The position numbers and the translations under genes are program-made. DNA of 64,000 nt, taken from contig CAZYNH010000004.1 in the NCBI GenBank assembly GCA_964648295.1, positions 101,456 to 165,455 on the forward strand, given 5' to 3'. Positions 9,591-17,872 of the stretch are shown here, one piece after another (within the stretch, counting starts at the first letter, position 1; each line of letters begins with the position of its first letter). Below the pieces are notes generated by a model. It ran no database searches. It was not told the origin of the DNA and worked only from the letters and a program-made list of their open reading frames with translations. Source of the stretch: UBA4055 sp964648295. GTDB lineage: Bacteria; UBA4055.

Positions 9591-11257
9591 AAAAGCCCCG
9601 AGATATTCCCTTCATTATCAATATCCATTTTGAGCGCTGAAGGTTCGTCAGGGAGGCCGGGCATGCGCATGATCTCTCCCGTTATGGGCACAAGGAATCC
9701 TGCGCCTGAGGATATCTGTATCTCGCGGACCGTGACTACAAAGTCCTTGGGCCTGCCTAACAGCTCGGGATTGTCGGATAATGATTTCTGGGTCTTGGCT
9801 ATACAGACAGGCAGTTTGTCCAGCCCGAGCTTTATTATCCGCTTTATGTCATTTTTTGCCTGGGCTGTATAATCTATCGCCTCGGCTCCGTATATGGTCT
9901 TTGCGATCTTTTCTATTTTCTTCTCGATCGGCCATGTCCAGTCATAAAGCGGCGTGAATTCGTTCAGGCACAGGTCCGCTGTTTTTCTGACGGCTTCGGC
10001 AAGCTCGATTCCGCCCTCTCCCCCTTTTGCCCACACATCAGCCACGGCCGCGACCATGTTCTTGCTTTTAACAAAATCTTTAATGATCTTTATCTCTTCT
10101 TCCGTATCGGTATAAAATCTGTTTATCGCAACGACCGGGCAGATGTTAAAATGCCTCATGTTCTCCATGTGCTTTGCCAGGTTGTCAAGACCTCTTTCCA
10201 CAGCTCCGGGATCGGGCGTTGTAAGATCTTTGAGCTTGGCGCCGCCGTGGAATTTCAGCGCTCTCACTGTAGCTACAAGCACGACGGCTTTGGGGCTGAT
10301 GCCCGCCGTTCTGCACTTGATGTCTAAGAATTTCTCGGCGCCGAGGTCAAAGCCGAAGCCCGCTTCGGTAACGACATAATCGGACAAAGACATGCCTGTC
10401 TTAGTCGCGATTATGGAGTTGGTACCCTGCGCGATATTCGCGAACGGGCCGCCGTGGATTATGGCGGGAAAGCCTCCGATGGTCTGCACGAGGTTAGGTT
10501 TTATGGCGTCCTTTAAAAGAGCCGCCATCGCGCCGTTCGCGCCAAGGTCCCGCACGAAAACAGGCTTCTTTGAGTGCGAATATCCTATAAAAATCTCGCC
10601 CAGCTTTTTCTTGAGATCATCCATGCTGCTGCTCAGACACAAAATCGCCATAACTTCAGAAGCCGCCGTAATGTCAAAGCCTGTTTCGCGCGGGATGCTG
10701 TTCTTCGTCCCGCCCAGCCCTATTACAATGTCTCTTAAAGACCTGTCGTTCATGTCCATCACCCTGCGCCAGCTGACGGTCCTGGAATCCAGTTCGAACG
10801 GGCTTCTTTTATTCTGAAGTTCGTTGTCAATAAGCGCCGCGAGCAGATTGTTCGCTTTCTCCACTGCGGAAATGTCGCCTGTGAAATGAAGGTTGATGTC
10901 CTCCATGGGAAGAACCTGCGCATATCCGCCCCCGGCAGCTCCCCCCTTAACTCCAAAGACCGGCCCGAGTGAAGGCTCGCGCAGCACTACGGTAGTTTTA
11001 GCCCCGATCAGGTTGAGAGCCTGAGAGAGACCTATTGAGACCGTCGTCTTTCCCTCCCCCGCGGGAGTCGGCGTTATGGCGGAAACCAGTATGAGCTTTG
11101 ACCGCTTCACCTTCTCATGGTCGATCAGGTTCAGAGGGAGCTTGGCTTTGTATTTGCCGTAAAATTCCAAGTCGTCTTCTTTTATTCCGAGTTTGGACGC
11201 GATAACGGATATCCTTTCCATCTTCGATGCTTTTGCGATCTCGAGATCTGCAGCCAT
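9587..11257 (-). CDS. fhs: Formate-tetrahydrofolate ligase
   Basis: 556-residue cytoplasmic enzyme that makes 10-formyl-THF from formate, THF and ATP, feeding one-carbon metabolism. The ATP-binding P-loop TPAGEGKTTVSIGL lies near residues 61-74. Other highly conserved stretches are LREPSLGPVFGVKGGAAGGG, HFTGDISA and VTEAGFGFDLGAEKF. Length matches the family. No other Wood-Ljungdahl gene is in the window, so it more likely serves folate one-carbon supply or amino-acid and purine metabolism than autotrophy (inference). It starts 11 bp after the RlmK-like gene on the same strand and may share its transcript. Confidence 0.97.
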   Translation of the reverse strand: MAADLEIAKASKMERISVIASKLGIKEDDLEFYGKYKAKLPLNLIDHEKVKRSKLILVSAITPTPAGEGKTTVSIGLSQALNLIGAKTTVVLREPSLGPVFGVKGGAAGGGYAQVLPMEDINLHFTGDISAVEKANNLLAALIDNELQNKRSPFELDSRTVSWRRVMDMNDRSLRDIVIGLGGTKNSIPRETGFDITAASEVMAILCLSSSMDDLKKKLGEIFIGYSHSKKPVFVRDLGANGAMAALLKDAIKPNLVQTIGGFPAIIHGGPFANIAQGTNSIIATKTGMSLSDYVVTEAGFGFDLGAEKFLDIKCRTAGISPKAVVLVATVRALKFHGGAKLKDLTTPDPGAVERGLDNLAKHMENMRHFNICPVVAINRFYTDTEEEIKIIKDFVKSKNMVAAVADVWAKGGEGGIELAEAVRKTADLCLNEFTPLYDWTWPIEKKIEKIAKTIYGAEAIDYTAQAKNDIKRIIKLGLDKLPVCIAKTQKSLSDNPELLGRPKDFVVTVREIQISSGAGFLVPITGEIMRMPGLPDEPSALKMDIDNEGNISGLF

Positions 11258-11268
11258 GATCCTCTCCT

Positions 11269-12234
11269 TTATTTTGATCTTATGGTAAAAACTTTGTGTA
11301 TTTTTTTGTCCCTGAAACCTTCAGGCAGCATTTTCGGGCTTATATCCTCCACCGCATACCTCAGGCAGATATTCTCATCCATTCTGAACTTCCTCGAATT
11401 AGTGCTGAACAGGATCGTTCCGCCGCTGTTCCTCAGCAGGCCGAAAGCTTTTGTTATAAGCCATGGGTGATCATGGTTCACATCGAACATCTCATCCATT
11501 TTCTTTGACCGGGAGATGGTGGGCGGGTCAATTATTATCAGGTCGAACTTTCTTCTCTCTTTCGCGGCGAGCTCAAGATATTTCGCGCAGTCTTCTCTGA
11601 CTGTCTCATTTTTCCGCCCGTCGAAACCGTTCAGCCTGAAATTTTCTTTCGCCCAGCCGGAGTAGGTGTTTGACATATCAACGCTCACCGTTCCCGAAGC
11701 GCCGGCTTTAGCGCAGTATAGAGAAAATGGCGCGGTATAGCTGTACAGGTTCAGAACTTCTTTTCCCGCCGCGACCGAGGCCGCGTATTCTCTGGCGGGA
11801 CGGTGGTCAAGAAACAGCCCCGTATCCAGATAATCTTTGAGGTTTATCAGGAATTTAATTCCGTTCTCGGTACATTCAAAATAATCACCGCTGTCAGAAA
11901 ATTTCTCATACTGCTCAAGCATCGCCCTTTTCTTTCTTGTTTTCCAGAAAATATTTTCCTTCGGGATACCAAATACAGCCGGAATACCTTCACCGACCGC
12001 GCTCAGAATGCCCTGTTCAGGCATGTCATCCTCATCGTTCAGGCTGTAATACTGAAAAAGGAATCTGCCGGCGTAATAATCTGCGGCCAGCCTGAATTCC
12101 GGTATGTCACGGTCATAGACCCTGAAACAGTCCGTAGACGCCTTCCTGCCCGCTTTCTTCAGGTGCCTGTAATTCTTGACTATCCGGTTTATAAGCGGAT
12201 GATCGTATTCCTTTTCGGTATTGAGCAGGATCAA
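11269..12234 (-). CDS. RlmK-like 23S rRNA (guanine-N7) methyltransferase
   Basis: 321-residue class I SAM-dependent methyltransferase resembling the C-terminal (RlmK) half of E. coli RlmKL, which methylates G2069 of 23S rRNA. Shared features are the N-terminal FRVYDRDIPEFRLAADYYAG, SAM motif I VLNLYSYTAPFSLYCAKAGA, the acidic loop SVDMSNTYSGWAKENFRLNG, and the catalytic-region motif IIIDPPTISRSKKMDE. The RlmL half (THUMP plus m2G methyltransferase) is absent, so this is a stand-alone RlmK-type protein. A related target such as an RlmI-type m5C site is the main alternative. A predicted promoter lies just upstream and fhs follows 11 bp downstream. Confidence 0.82.
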   Translation of the reverse strand: MILLNTEKEYDHPLINRIVKNYRHLKKAGRKASTDCFRVYDRDIPEFRLAADYYAGRFLFQYYSLNDEDDMPEQGILSAVGEGIPAVFGIPKENIFWKTRKKRAMLEQYEKFSDSGDYFECTENGIKFLINLKDYLDTGLFLDHRPAREYAASVAAGKEVLNLYSYTAPFSLYCAKAGASGTVSVDMSNTYSGWAKENFRLNGFDGRKNETVREDCAKYLELAAKERRKFDLIIIDPPTISRSKKMDEMFDVNHDHPWLITKAFGLLRNSGGTILFSTNSRKFRMDENICLRYAVEDISPKMLPEGFRDKKIHKVFTIRSK

Positions 12235-12260
12235 TTTTAATCCTTTTTCTTTTTATTTTA

Positions 12261-12290
12261 AATATAACTCACTCACACTGTATCATACAA
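12261..12290 (-). promoter_or_regulatory. Predicted promoter of the RlmK-like/fhs genes
   Basis: On the minus strand, -35 TTGTAT (12285-12290), an 18-bp spacer and -10 TATATT (12261-12266) lie 27 bp before the start codon at 12234. A second TATATT at 12327-12332 on the plus strand could serve mtnA, but its -35 (TTTAAT) is weak. Confidence 0.45.
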
Positions 12291-12356
12291 GTTGATTTTT
12301 CTCTTTAATTTTATGATTTATTTTCTTATATTCAGTCAGTTATTATTTAAAAGCGG

Positions 12357-13409
12357 ATGTTCTATATGAAATTTGAAGGTCGAAAGTACCGTTCTTTATG
12401 GTATGAAAATGACAGGCTGATGATAATTGACCAGAGGCTCCTCCCGTTCGAGTTCTCGGTCACAGAGCTTAAAACGGCGGAGGAAATAATCGGGGCGATA
12501 AAAGATATGAAGCTGAGAGGCGCCCCTTTAATAGGCGTGGCCGCGGCTTACGCGGCTTTTTTCGCTCACAGGGAATCGCTGAATAAAACCGACCCTGTGT
12601 ATTACTACGAGATGCTTATAAGCAAGCTTAAAAGATCAAGGCCGACAGCGGTCAACCTTCAGTGGGCCGTCAGTCAGATCGACAACGCCATAAAACTCGG
12701 TCTTGAGATGCACAGGATACTTTCATTCGTTAAAAAGATAGAGAACAACGAGATAAGCTGCTGCAAGGCTATCGGCGATAACGGCGTATTACTTTTAAAG
12801 GAAATATACAATATCAAGGGCCACAGGCAGATAAATATACTGACGCACTGTAACGCGGGATGGCTGGCGACAGTTGATTACGGGACAGCGTCCGCTCCTG
12901 TGTTCAGGGCAAGGGACAATGAAATGGATGTTCATGTCTGGATAGGCGAAACAAGGCCGAGGAATCAGGGCGGAAGGCTTACCGCGTGGGAATATTTTCA
13001 CGAGAACATCTCCCACACTGTCGTAGCGGATAATTCTGTGGGTCTTCTTATGAGAAAAGGAATGGTTGATATAGTGATCGTCGGAGCTGACAGGATAGCC
13101 AAGAACGGAGATACCGCCAATAAGATCGGCACTTACCTGAGAGCGCTCGCGGCTAAACACAATAACATCCCTTTCTATGTCGCGGCTCCCACATCCACGA
13201 TAGACTTCTCAATTAAATCCGGAGACAGTATCCTTATTGAGGAAAGAGATGAGAATGAACTGAAATATGTGGGCGAAACACCTGTAATACACGAACTCTC
13301 CCCCGTAATAAACCACGCATTCGATATCACTCCGGCAGAACTTATAACCGGCTTTATTACAGAAAGAGGGGTCTATCCCCCAAAAGATATTAAGAGGCTT
13401 GCATTATGA
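12357..13409 (+). CDS. mtnA: S-methyl-5-thioribose-1-phosphate isomerase
   Basis: 350-residue enzyme of the methionine salvage pathway, converting 5-methylthioribose-1-phosphate to methylthioribulose-1-phosphate. It belongs to the eIF2B-related fold. Diagnostic motifs are IKDMKLRGAPLIGVAAAYA near residue 55, the catalytic Cys165 in THCNAGWLAT, and the catalytic Asp245 in IVGADRIAKNGDTANKIGT. The start at 12357 and an ATG three codons later are both possible. The 3' end overlaps the next gene by 4 nt (ATGA), so the two are coupled. No other salvage genes (mtnK, mtnB, mtnC) are in the window; in organisms with only this gene it may act in a different pentose-phosphate route. Confidence 0.95.
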   Translation: MFYMKFEGRKYRSLWYENDRLMIIDQRLLPFEFSVTELKTAEEIIGAIKDMKLRGAPLIGVAAAYAAFFAHRESLNKTDPVYYYEMLISKLKRSRPTAVNLQWAVSQIDNAIKLGLEMHRILSFVKKIENNEISCCKAIGDNGVLLLKEIYNIKGHRQINILTHCNAGWLATVDYGTASAPVFRARDNEMDVHVWIGETRPRNQGGRLTAWEYFHENISHTVVADNSVGLLMRKGMVDIVIVGADRIAKNGDTANKIGTYLRALAAKHNNIPFYVAAPTSTIDFSIKSGDSILIEERDENELKYVGETPVIHELSPVINHAFDITPAELITGFITERGVYPPKDIKRLAL

Positions 13410-13927
13410 AAAAACTGGCGCTTCCAAAGTCCGGCGTTGTTTCAGACGCCGTGCAGACAAAATTCGGGTGGCTTTCGTTTTCGGTTTCCGTGAACGGGTT
13501 AAAAGAATGCAGGTTCATGTTCGGCAGCCTCGAAGAGGCGCTTGAATCTGTTGAGGGAAATTCTGACGCGCCTGAGATCACCGGAAAATGGAAAATACTT
13601 TTTTCCGATTTCTTTTCCGGCAGGATCAGAACGCTTGACCATGTGCCGCTGGACAGTTCATCATGGACAGAATTCCAGAAAAAAGTTTACGGGGCTGTAT
13701 CGAGCATACCGTACGGCAAGACCGCTTCATACGGCACAATAGCGTCCTACCTTGGCAACGGTAAAGCCTCGCGCGCTGTCGGCAACGCGCTTAAGCACAA
13801 TCCTGTTCCGCCTGTTATCCCGTGCCACAGGGTGATCGCGTCTGACAAAGAGCTTTGCGGTTTTTCCGCAAAGGGAGGCATCGATCTTAAACTGAAACTT
13901 CTCGAGCTTGAAAAGGATAATCTTTAA
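13406..13927 (+). CDS. ogt: Methylated-DNA-protein-cysteine methyltransferase
   Basis: 173-residue suicide repair protein that transfers alkyl groups from O6-alkylguanine (and O4-alkylthymine) to its own cysteine. The active-site motif PVIPCHRV carries Cys140. Upstream is the helix-turn-helix region YGAVSSIPYGKTASYGTIA with the conserved recognition segment SRAVGNALKHNP. The N-terminal half is a diverged family domain and there is no fused AraC regulator, so it is Ogt-like rather than Ada-like. It overlaps mtnA by 4 nt; the pairing of methionine salvage with DNA repair is probably transcriptional convenience. Confidence 0.94.
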   Translation: MKKLALPKSGVVSDAVQTKFGWLSFSVSVNGLKECRFMFGSLEEALESVEGNSDAPEITGKWKILFSDFFSGRIRTLDHVPLDSSSWTEFQKKVYGAVSSIPYGKTASYGTIASYLGNGKASRAVGNALKHNPVPPVIPCHRVIASDKELCGFSAKGGIDLKLKLLELEKDNL

Positions 13928-13963
13928 AATTAAACCGCGGAACTGTTTCCGTATGGGAGAATA

Positions 13964-14869
13964 ATGAAAAAATTAGGCATGATCCTGCTCGTTGCTGCGG
14001 CCTTTACTCTCTTGGTCCTCAACCTGATTTTTGAGATGTCCGACAGGAGTGAGACCGCTCCTGAAAAAACAGCATCGCGTGAATACGCAGGGAATGTACC
14101 GGAAACAAGATTTTCCGAGCTTCCTCCCCCGCCCGCCCCTACTACTGCGCCTGCACCGTCCGTTATGACCCAACCGGACAGATCATATTCAGGCAGGAAT
14201 AAGATTTCCGCTGAGAATACAGCTTCCGGCGGACTGGTCGCATATTACCCGTTCAACGGCAACGCAAACGACGAAAGCGGGAACGGGAATCACGGAACTG
14301 TTCACGGAGCCACCCTGACAGCTGACAGGCACGGCAATCCGAACAGCGCTTATTATTTTGACGGAAAAAGCTGGATAACTATACGAGATCATTTCAGTAT
14401 TAAACCCGGTAATTCAATTACCTTATCTGCATGGGTAAAAATTCAGGATATTAGTGAAATCAACGATTATCTAAGAATTATTTCCAAACACGGTGAAGTA
14501 ACAGACGCGGGCGGGTCGCACGGATCGTATCAACTCGTAACAGGAAGAAAAAAAGAAAGGGGAACTTGTTACTTCACCATGAGAACAAATGTAAAATATT
14601 TTTCGGTACCGACCTCAACACCTCTACAATTAAACCAATGGCACATGATAACTGCTACATGGGATGGTTCAACGGCTAAAGTTTATATCGATGATGAAGT
14701 AGTCGCTATAAGTAATTTTCCAGGCACTATAAAATATGATAACAATAATCTCTATATTGGACGTGACGGATATTATGACAAAAATCTTTTTACGGGAATT
14801 ATAGATGAAGTAAAAATTTACGATAGAGCCTTAACTAATAATGAAGTTCTGGACAACTTTAGAAGATGA
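13964..14869 (+). CDS. LamG-domain surface protein
   Basis: 301-residue protein with an N-terminal membrane segment (about 5-23, MILLVAAAFTLLVLNLIF). A Ser/Pro-rich linker (about 35-85, LPPPPAPTTAPAP) leads to a C-terminal LamG/concanavalin-like domain (about 90-298). LamG hallmarks are GLVAYYPFNGNANDESGNGN, WHMITATWDGSTAKVYIDD, and GIIDEVKIYDRALTNNEV. It is likely anchored in the inner membrane or exported with an uncleaved anchor, and may bind carbohydrate or protein (inference). Base composition changes inside the gene: the first ~400 bp resemble the neighbours, while from about 14375 to the end it becomes clearly AT-rich, like the next gene. Its stop abuts the stop of the convergent methyltransferase. 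Confidence 0.75.
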   Translation: MKKLGMILLVAAAFTLLVLNLIFEMSDRSETAPEKTASREYAGNVPETRFSELPPPPAPTTAPAPSVMTQPDRSYSGRNKISAENTASGGLVAYYPFNGNANDESGNGNHGTVHGATLTADRHGNPNSAYYFDGKSWITIRDHFSIKPGNSITLSAWVKIQDISEINDYLRIISKHGEVTDAGGSHGSYQLVTGRKKERGTCYFTMRTNVKYFSVPTSTPLQLNQWHMITATWDGSTAKVYIDDEVVAISNFPGTIKYDNNNLYIGRDGYYDKNLFTGIIDEVKIYDRALTNNEVLDNFRR

Positions 14870-15568
14870 CTAAATTTTTACCATCGTGATCTTCCATATA
14901 TAGTAGCCGGGAACTGGTATTTTTAAATACCTGAGAATACTGACCAGACGGCTGTTTTCGCTTTTAATTCTTAATTTCTTTATGATGAAGTTTACGATTG
15001 AGTATTTTACATTTTGCATAGTTGAGTTTAGTACTATAAATTTGTTCTTATCTATCTTGTCAAGCAACTCTTTTTCATCTGTATATTCTCTAACATGGGT
15101 CGGATCAAGCACATTCATACCTCTATCATTTTTATAAAAATACCAAGCCCATTTTTTCTTATAGACTGTATCTAAGTATATTACGGCACGTTTCTTTGAA
15201 ACCCTGTATAGAGCATCTAACATGTCTTTATCATCTGAAACATGTTCGATTACTTGAGTTGAGACCACAAGGTCAAAATTATCATCAGGAACATTCTCAA
15301 GGACTTGAGCATCAGCCTTCACAGTTTTAATTTTCTCTGATATTTCTTGAACACTTTCCAATCTCTTCTCAGAGAGATCAATTCCCCAAATTTCTTCAAA
15401 TTTTTCTTCATAATTTCTCTTGAATAAAGAGTAAAGAAACAAACCGCCACCGCAACCTACATCAATAATTTTCTTAAAACTATTGTTTCTGATAATGAAA
15501 TCCAGTTCATCTGGTATTTGGTCAAGTAGTATGTGTTTATGTTTCTTTGCGTATTCTTCGATATTCAT
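14870..15568 (-). CDS. Class I SAM-dependent methyltransferase
   Basis: 232-residue methyltransferase of the Methyltransf_11/25 type. SAM-binding motif I is IIDVGCGGGLFLYSL, with the acidic residue ending strand 2 in EIWGIDLSEKRL and motif VVSTQVIEHVSDDKDML. The substrate is unknown; a lipid, quinone or glycan substrate would be typical. I chose the ATG at 15568 because AAGGAG lies 8 bp upstream. The longer frame to 15619 would read through a transcription terminator. The gene is noticeably AT-rich compared with neighbours, as is the 3' half of the LamG gene it faces, suggesting a recently acquired patch. Confidence 0.8.
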   Translation of the reverse strand: MNIEEYAKKHKHILLDQIPDELDFIIRNNSFKKIIDVGCGGGLFLYSLFKRNYEEKFEEIWGIDLSEKRLESVQEISEKIKTVKADAQVLENVPDDNFDLVVSTQVIEHVSDDKDMLDALYRVSKKRAVIYLDTVYKKKWAWYFYKNDRGMNVLDPTHVREYTDEKELLDKIDKNKFIVLNSTMQNVKYSIVNFIIKKLRIKSENSRLVSILRYLKIPVPGYYIWKITMVKI

Positions 15569-15587
15569 TTTGTTCTCCTTAAATGTT

Positions 15588-15613
15588 AAAAGGCAGCTTA
15601 CGCTGCCTTTTTT
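15588..15613 (-). terminator. Rho-independent terminator of the four-gene membrane cluster
   Basis: Perfect 9-bp stem AAAGGCAGC / GCTGCCTTT with a 4-nt loop, flanked by A and T runs, directly after the stop of the 15619 gene. It marks the end of the four-gene operon and could work in both directions. Confidence 0.8.
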
Positions 15614-15618
15614 ATTCA

Positions 15619-16371
15619 TTATATAAAGCTCTCGTCGTCTATCTTCTCTTCCTTTTTAAAGAATTTGAAGTATATTATCATAAAAACTATTACTCCAAGC
15701 GAGCCGACTATTGACTGCAGAGGGTAATCCACAAGCAGAAGCGCTCTGTCAATGAACAGCGATACCCTGCCCATGACGGTGGAGCCGAAGGCCGCGCCGA
15801 AGAACACCATCATCACGACGATGCCCGCCCTTGCCGTTTTACCCAGAAGTCCCTTATGCGGCTTTGAGAAAAAGAAATACATCAGCGCCGCAAAAGTACC
15901 GAAGATGATCACGATCCACTTTGAGCTTTCAAAGAACGATCCCTGGTTCATCGGCTTCATAAGGTCTGTACTCTGCCTCAGGATGTTCTGAATAGCGATA
16001 GGAATATAATATCCCGCCATGTAGCCGAACATGAACCCGAAATAATAGTTGGCGACCCAGGCTTTCTTTCTTGAGAACCTGAAGAACATGGTGAGCGCCA
16101 AAAGGAACCAGAATATATTCGTAATATCCCAGAAATGATATTCGACGAACATATCGTTAACAGGCATTATGAAGAACGGGTAAATGATATATTCCCATGA
16201 AAGTATCCAGCCGTATCCCAGCGATACTCCGATGAAAATATTCTCGCCGATCTTGTAAAGAGGGTTGTCCTTGTATAGAAATGACATTATCATGAGAGTG
16301 GCGACAACCGGTATCCACGAATAGAATATCTCGTTTAAGAAGATATTGTCAAGAAGCGCATTAAAATCCAT
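15619..16371 (-). CDS. Conserved multi-pass membrane protein (cluster gene 4)
   Basis: 250-residue integral membrane protein with about seven hydrophobic segments and a charged cytoplasmic tail (FKKEEKIDDESFI). I do not know its function. A run near residues 34-58 (KDNPLYKIGENIFIGVSLGY) looks like a conserved amphipathic region. It is the last gene of a four-gene minus-strand set that starts at 19705. Its ATG overlaps the stop of the 278-residue gene by 1 nt and it is followed by a terminator. Coupling and tight packing imply one membrane complex. Confidence 0.75.
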   Translation of the reverse strand: MDFNALLDNIFLNEIFYSWIPVVATLMIMSFLYKDNPLYKIGENIFIGVSLGYGWILSWEYIIYPFFIMPVNDMFVEYHFWDITNIFWFLLALTMFFRFSRKKAWVANYYFGFMFGYMAGYYIPIAIQNILRQSTDLMKPMNQGSFFESSKWIVIIFGTFAALMYFFFSKPHKGLLGKTARAGIVVMMVFFGAAFGSTVMGRVSLFIDRALLLVDYPLQSIVGSLGVIVFMIIYFKFFKKEEKIDDESFI

Positions 16372-17207
16372 TATCTCACTCTCCTTCTTTTTTCAATATA
16401 AAATACTATATTCCCGACTATTACGAAGCCGAAAATGACAAGGTGGGACAGGGTTAATGAAGACATTCCCTTTGTGGCGCTGTCGTAATAATTCTTTTTG
16501 TATCTGCTGCTAAGAAGCTTTTCATATTCAGCAGCGCCTCTTAACCCGTTGCTCATTCCCGTAACCTGGCCGGTCTGCAGATATGGAACATAATCCGGGC
16601 CCATTACCGCGGTAACAGCCAGTCCGAACTTGTAATTGAACCTGATCTGCATGTCGACATGGGTCTGGTGGTAAGCCGATCCGGAAAGCCCGAGAATATA
16701 TTTTATATCCTTTAATGTCTCGATGCCTTCGAATATCTTGCCTTCTTTCTTGTATGTGCCCTTAAAATCCACGTCCATGTTGAATATCCTGATGTCGGCA
16801 TTTATCGGAATGTACTCTATGTTGAGGTAATGAACGCCTTCTACTGCGTATGAGAACTCATCTGCCGATGTGATCTTTTTTACCGACTCCTTTCCCAGGT
16901 TGATGCCGTTAATGCTGGCGTAATAGATAAATACCCTCAGTTCTTTTTTAAGGCAGTGCTTGAAAAAAGCCTCGAACAGAGGAAGAAGCTCCGCTTTTGA
17001 GCTGGGATCGAATGCCCAGTCTATCAGAACAGGGTCGCCCGGCTGAAGATTTTCGATCTCGTCGAATATAGCTTTTGTCTCCTTTGTGGGGGAAACCGGG
17101 AAGATCAGGAAATCAAATCCCGGAAGTAAAGGGACTATGATCGATAGGCAAACCAGAAGGTATATCACTCTTCTGTCTATCTTTTTAAGTTTCTCTAGAA
17201 TTTTCAT
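16371..17207 (-). CDS. Membrane-anchored extracytoplasmic protein (cluster gene 3)
   Basis: 278 residues. An N-terminal membrane segment (about 15-35, VIYLLVCLSIIVPLLPGF) and a C-terminal one (about 253-272, LVIFGFVIVGNIVFYI) bracket a soluble domain of about 215 residues. A basic tail (EKRRRVR) predicts that the domain is extracytoplasmic. The domain has an alternating alpha/beta pattern (PVLIDWAFDPSSKAELLPLF, LRVFIYYASING) and a motif YLQTGQVTGMSNGLRGAAEY. Its order of elements recalls the cytoplasmic domain of cluster gene 1, which hints at related folds on the two membrane faces; this is inference. Function unknown. Confidence 0.72.
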   Translation of the reverse strand: MKILEKLKKIDRRVIYLLVCLSIIVPLLPGFDFLIFPVSPTKETKAIFDEIENLQPGDPVLIDWAFDPSSKAELLPLFEAFFKHCLKKELRVFIYYASINGINLGKESVKKITSADEFSYAVEGVHYLNIEYIPINADIRIFNMDVDFKGTYKKEGKIFEGIETLKDIKYILGLSGSAYHQTHVDMQIRFNYKFGLAVTAVMGPDYVPYLQTGQVTGMSNGLRGAAEYEKLLSSRYKKNYYDSATKGMSSLTLSHLVIFGFVIVGNIVFYIEKRRRVR

Positions 17208-17230
17208 AGCTTTAAGTCCTTAAATTTTCG

Positions 17231-17845
17231 TTATTCAGACAAATGAGATCTTTCAAGCCCGAAAAAGATCCTGATCATCATTGTTATCGAACCCAGGTAG
17301 CTGCCGAATATGATCGCCCTTCTTCCGGCGCTTGACGGCGCGTCCATGATCCATTCGCCGATCACGGGTATCTGGCCCCAGAGCTGCTCGCCGAGAGGTA
17401 TTTTGCTTAACATGACCAGTATCGAAGCCACAAGCAGTACGGCCGACTCGACAGATTTTGCTTTGAACGACCTGTACGCCGCTGAAGCTATGTAAAAAGC
17501 GAGAAGCGAGAACACGGTTGCCTGGAAAGGCACATAAACGTTCATGAACATTGAGCTGAACGGAGTACCCGAGGAGGTTCCGCTCTTTATGCCCAGGAAC
17601 ACCATAAGGAGTATCATCGACACCCTCAATATGGAGTAATATCTTTCGTTATTGTATTTGATCTTATAATAGTTCTGCCTGGCTACGGAATAAACGCCCA
17701 CGGCCACTCCGACGACCCCGCCGATCTTCATCCCGTTGGAAAAGAATATTTTCTGGTTCTCAAAGAACATCCCGGCAATGAAGAACTCACCGTACCACAG
17801 AACACCCGCGATAAGACCGATAAGTATTGGTATTTCTTTTTTCAT
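17231..17845 (-). CDS. Conserved multi-pass membrane protein (cluster gene 2)
   Basis: 204-residue membrane protein with about six hydrophobic segments. Distinctive loops are VPFQATVFSLLAFYIASAAY, PVIGEWIMDAPSSAGRRAII and the C-terminal IRIFFGLERSHLSE. These look like conserved signature positions, and I have the impression of having seen this protein type next to DUF6754 proteins in other phyla, but I cannot verify that here. It lies 27 bp after cluster gene 1 and 23 bp before cluster gene 3. Function unknown. Confidence 0.73.
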   Translation of the reverse strand: MKKEIPILIGLIAGVLWYGEFFIAGMFFENQKIFFSNGMKIGGVVGVAVGVYSVARQNYYKIKYNNERYYSILRVSMILLMVFLGIKSGTSSGTPFSSMFMNVYVPFQATVFSLLAFYIASAAYRSFKAKSVESAVLLVASILVMLSKIPLGEQLWGQIPVIGEWIMDAPSSAGRRAIIFGSYLGSITMMIRIFFGLERSHLSE

Positions 17846-17872
17846 TTTATATCAATCCTCATTCATTTAGTA

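Noticed and set aside
15569..15619. N-terminal extension of the AT-rich methyltransferase
   Set aside because: It would translate through a strong terminator hairpin, while an ATG with AAGGAG lies just downstream at 15568.
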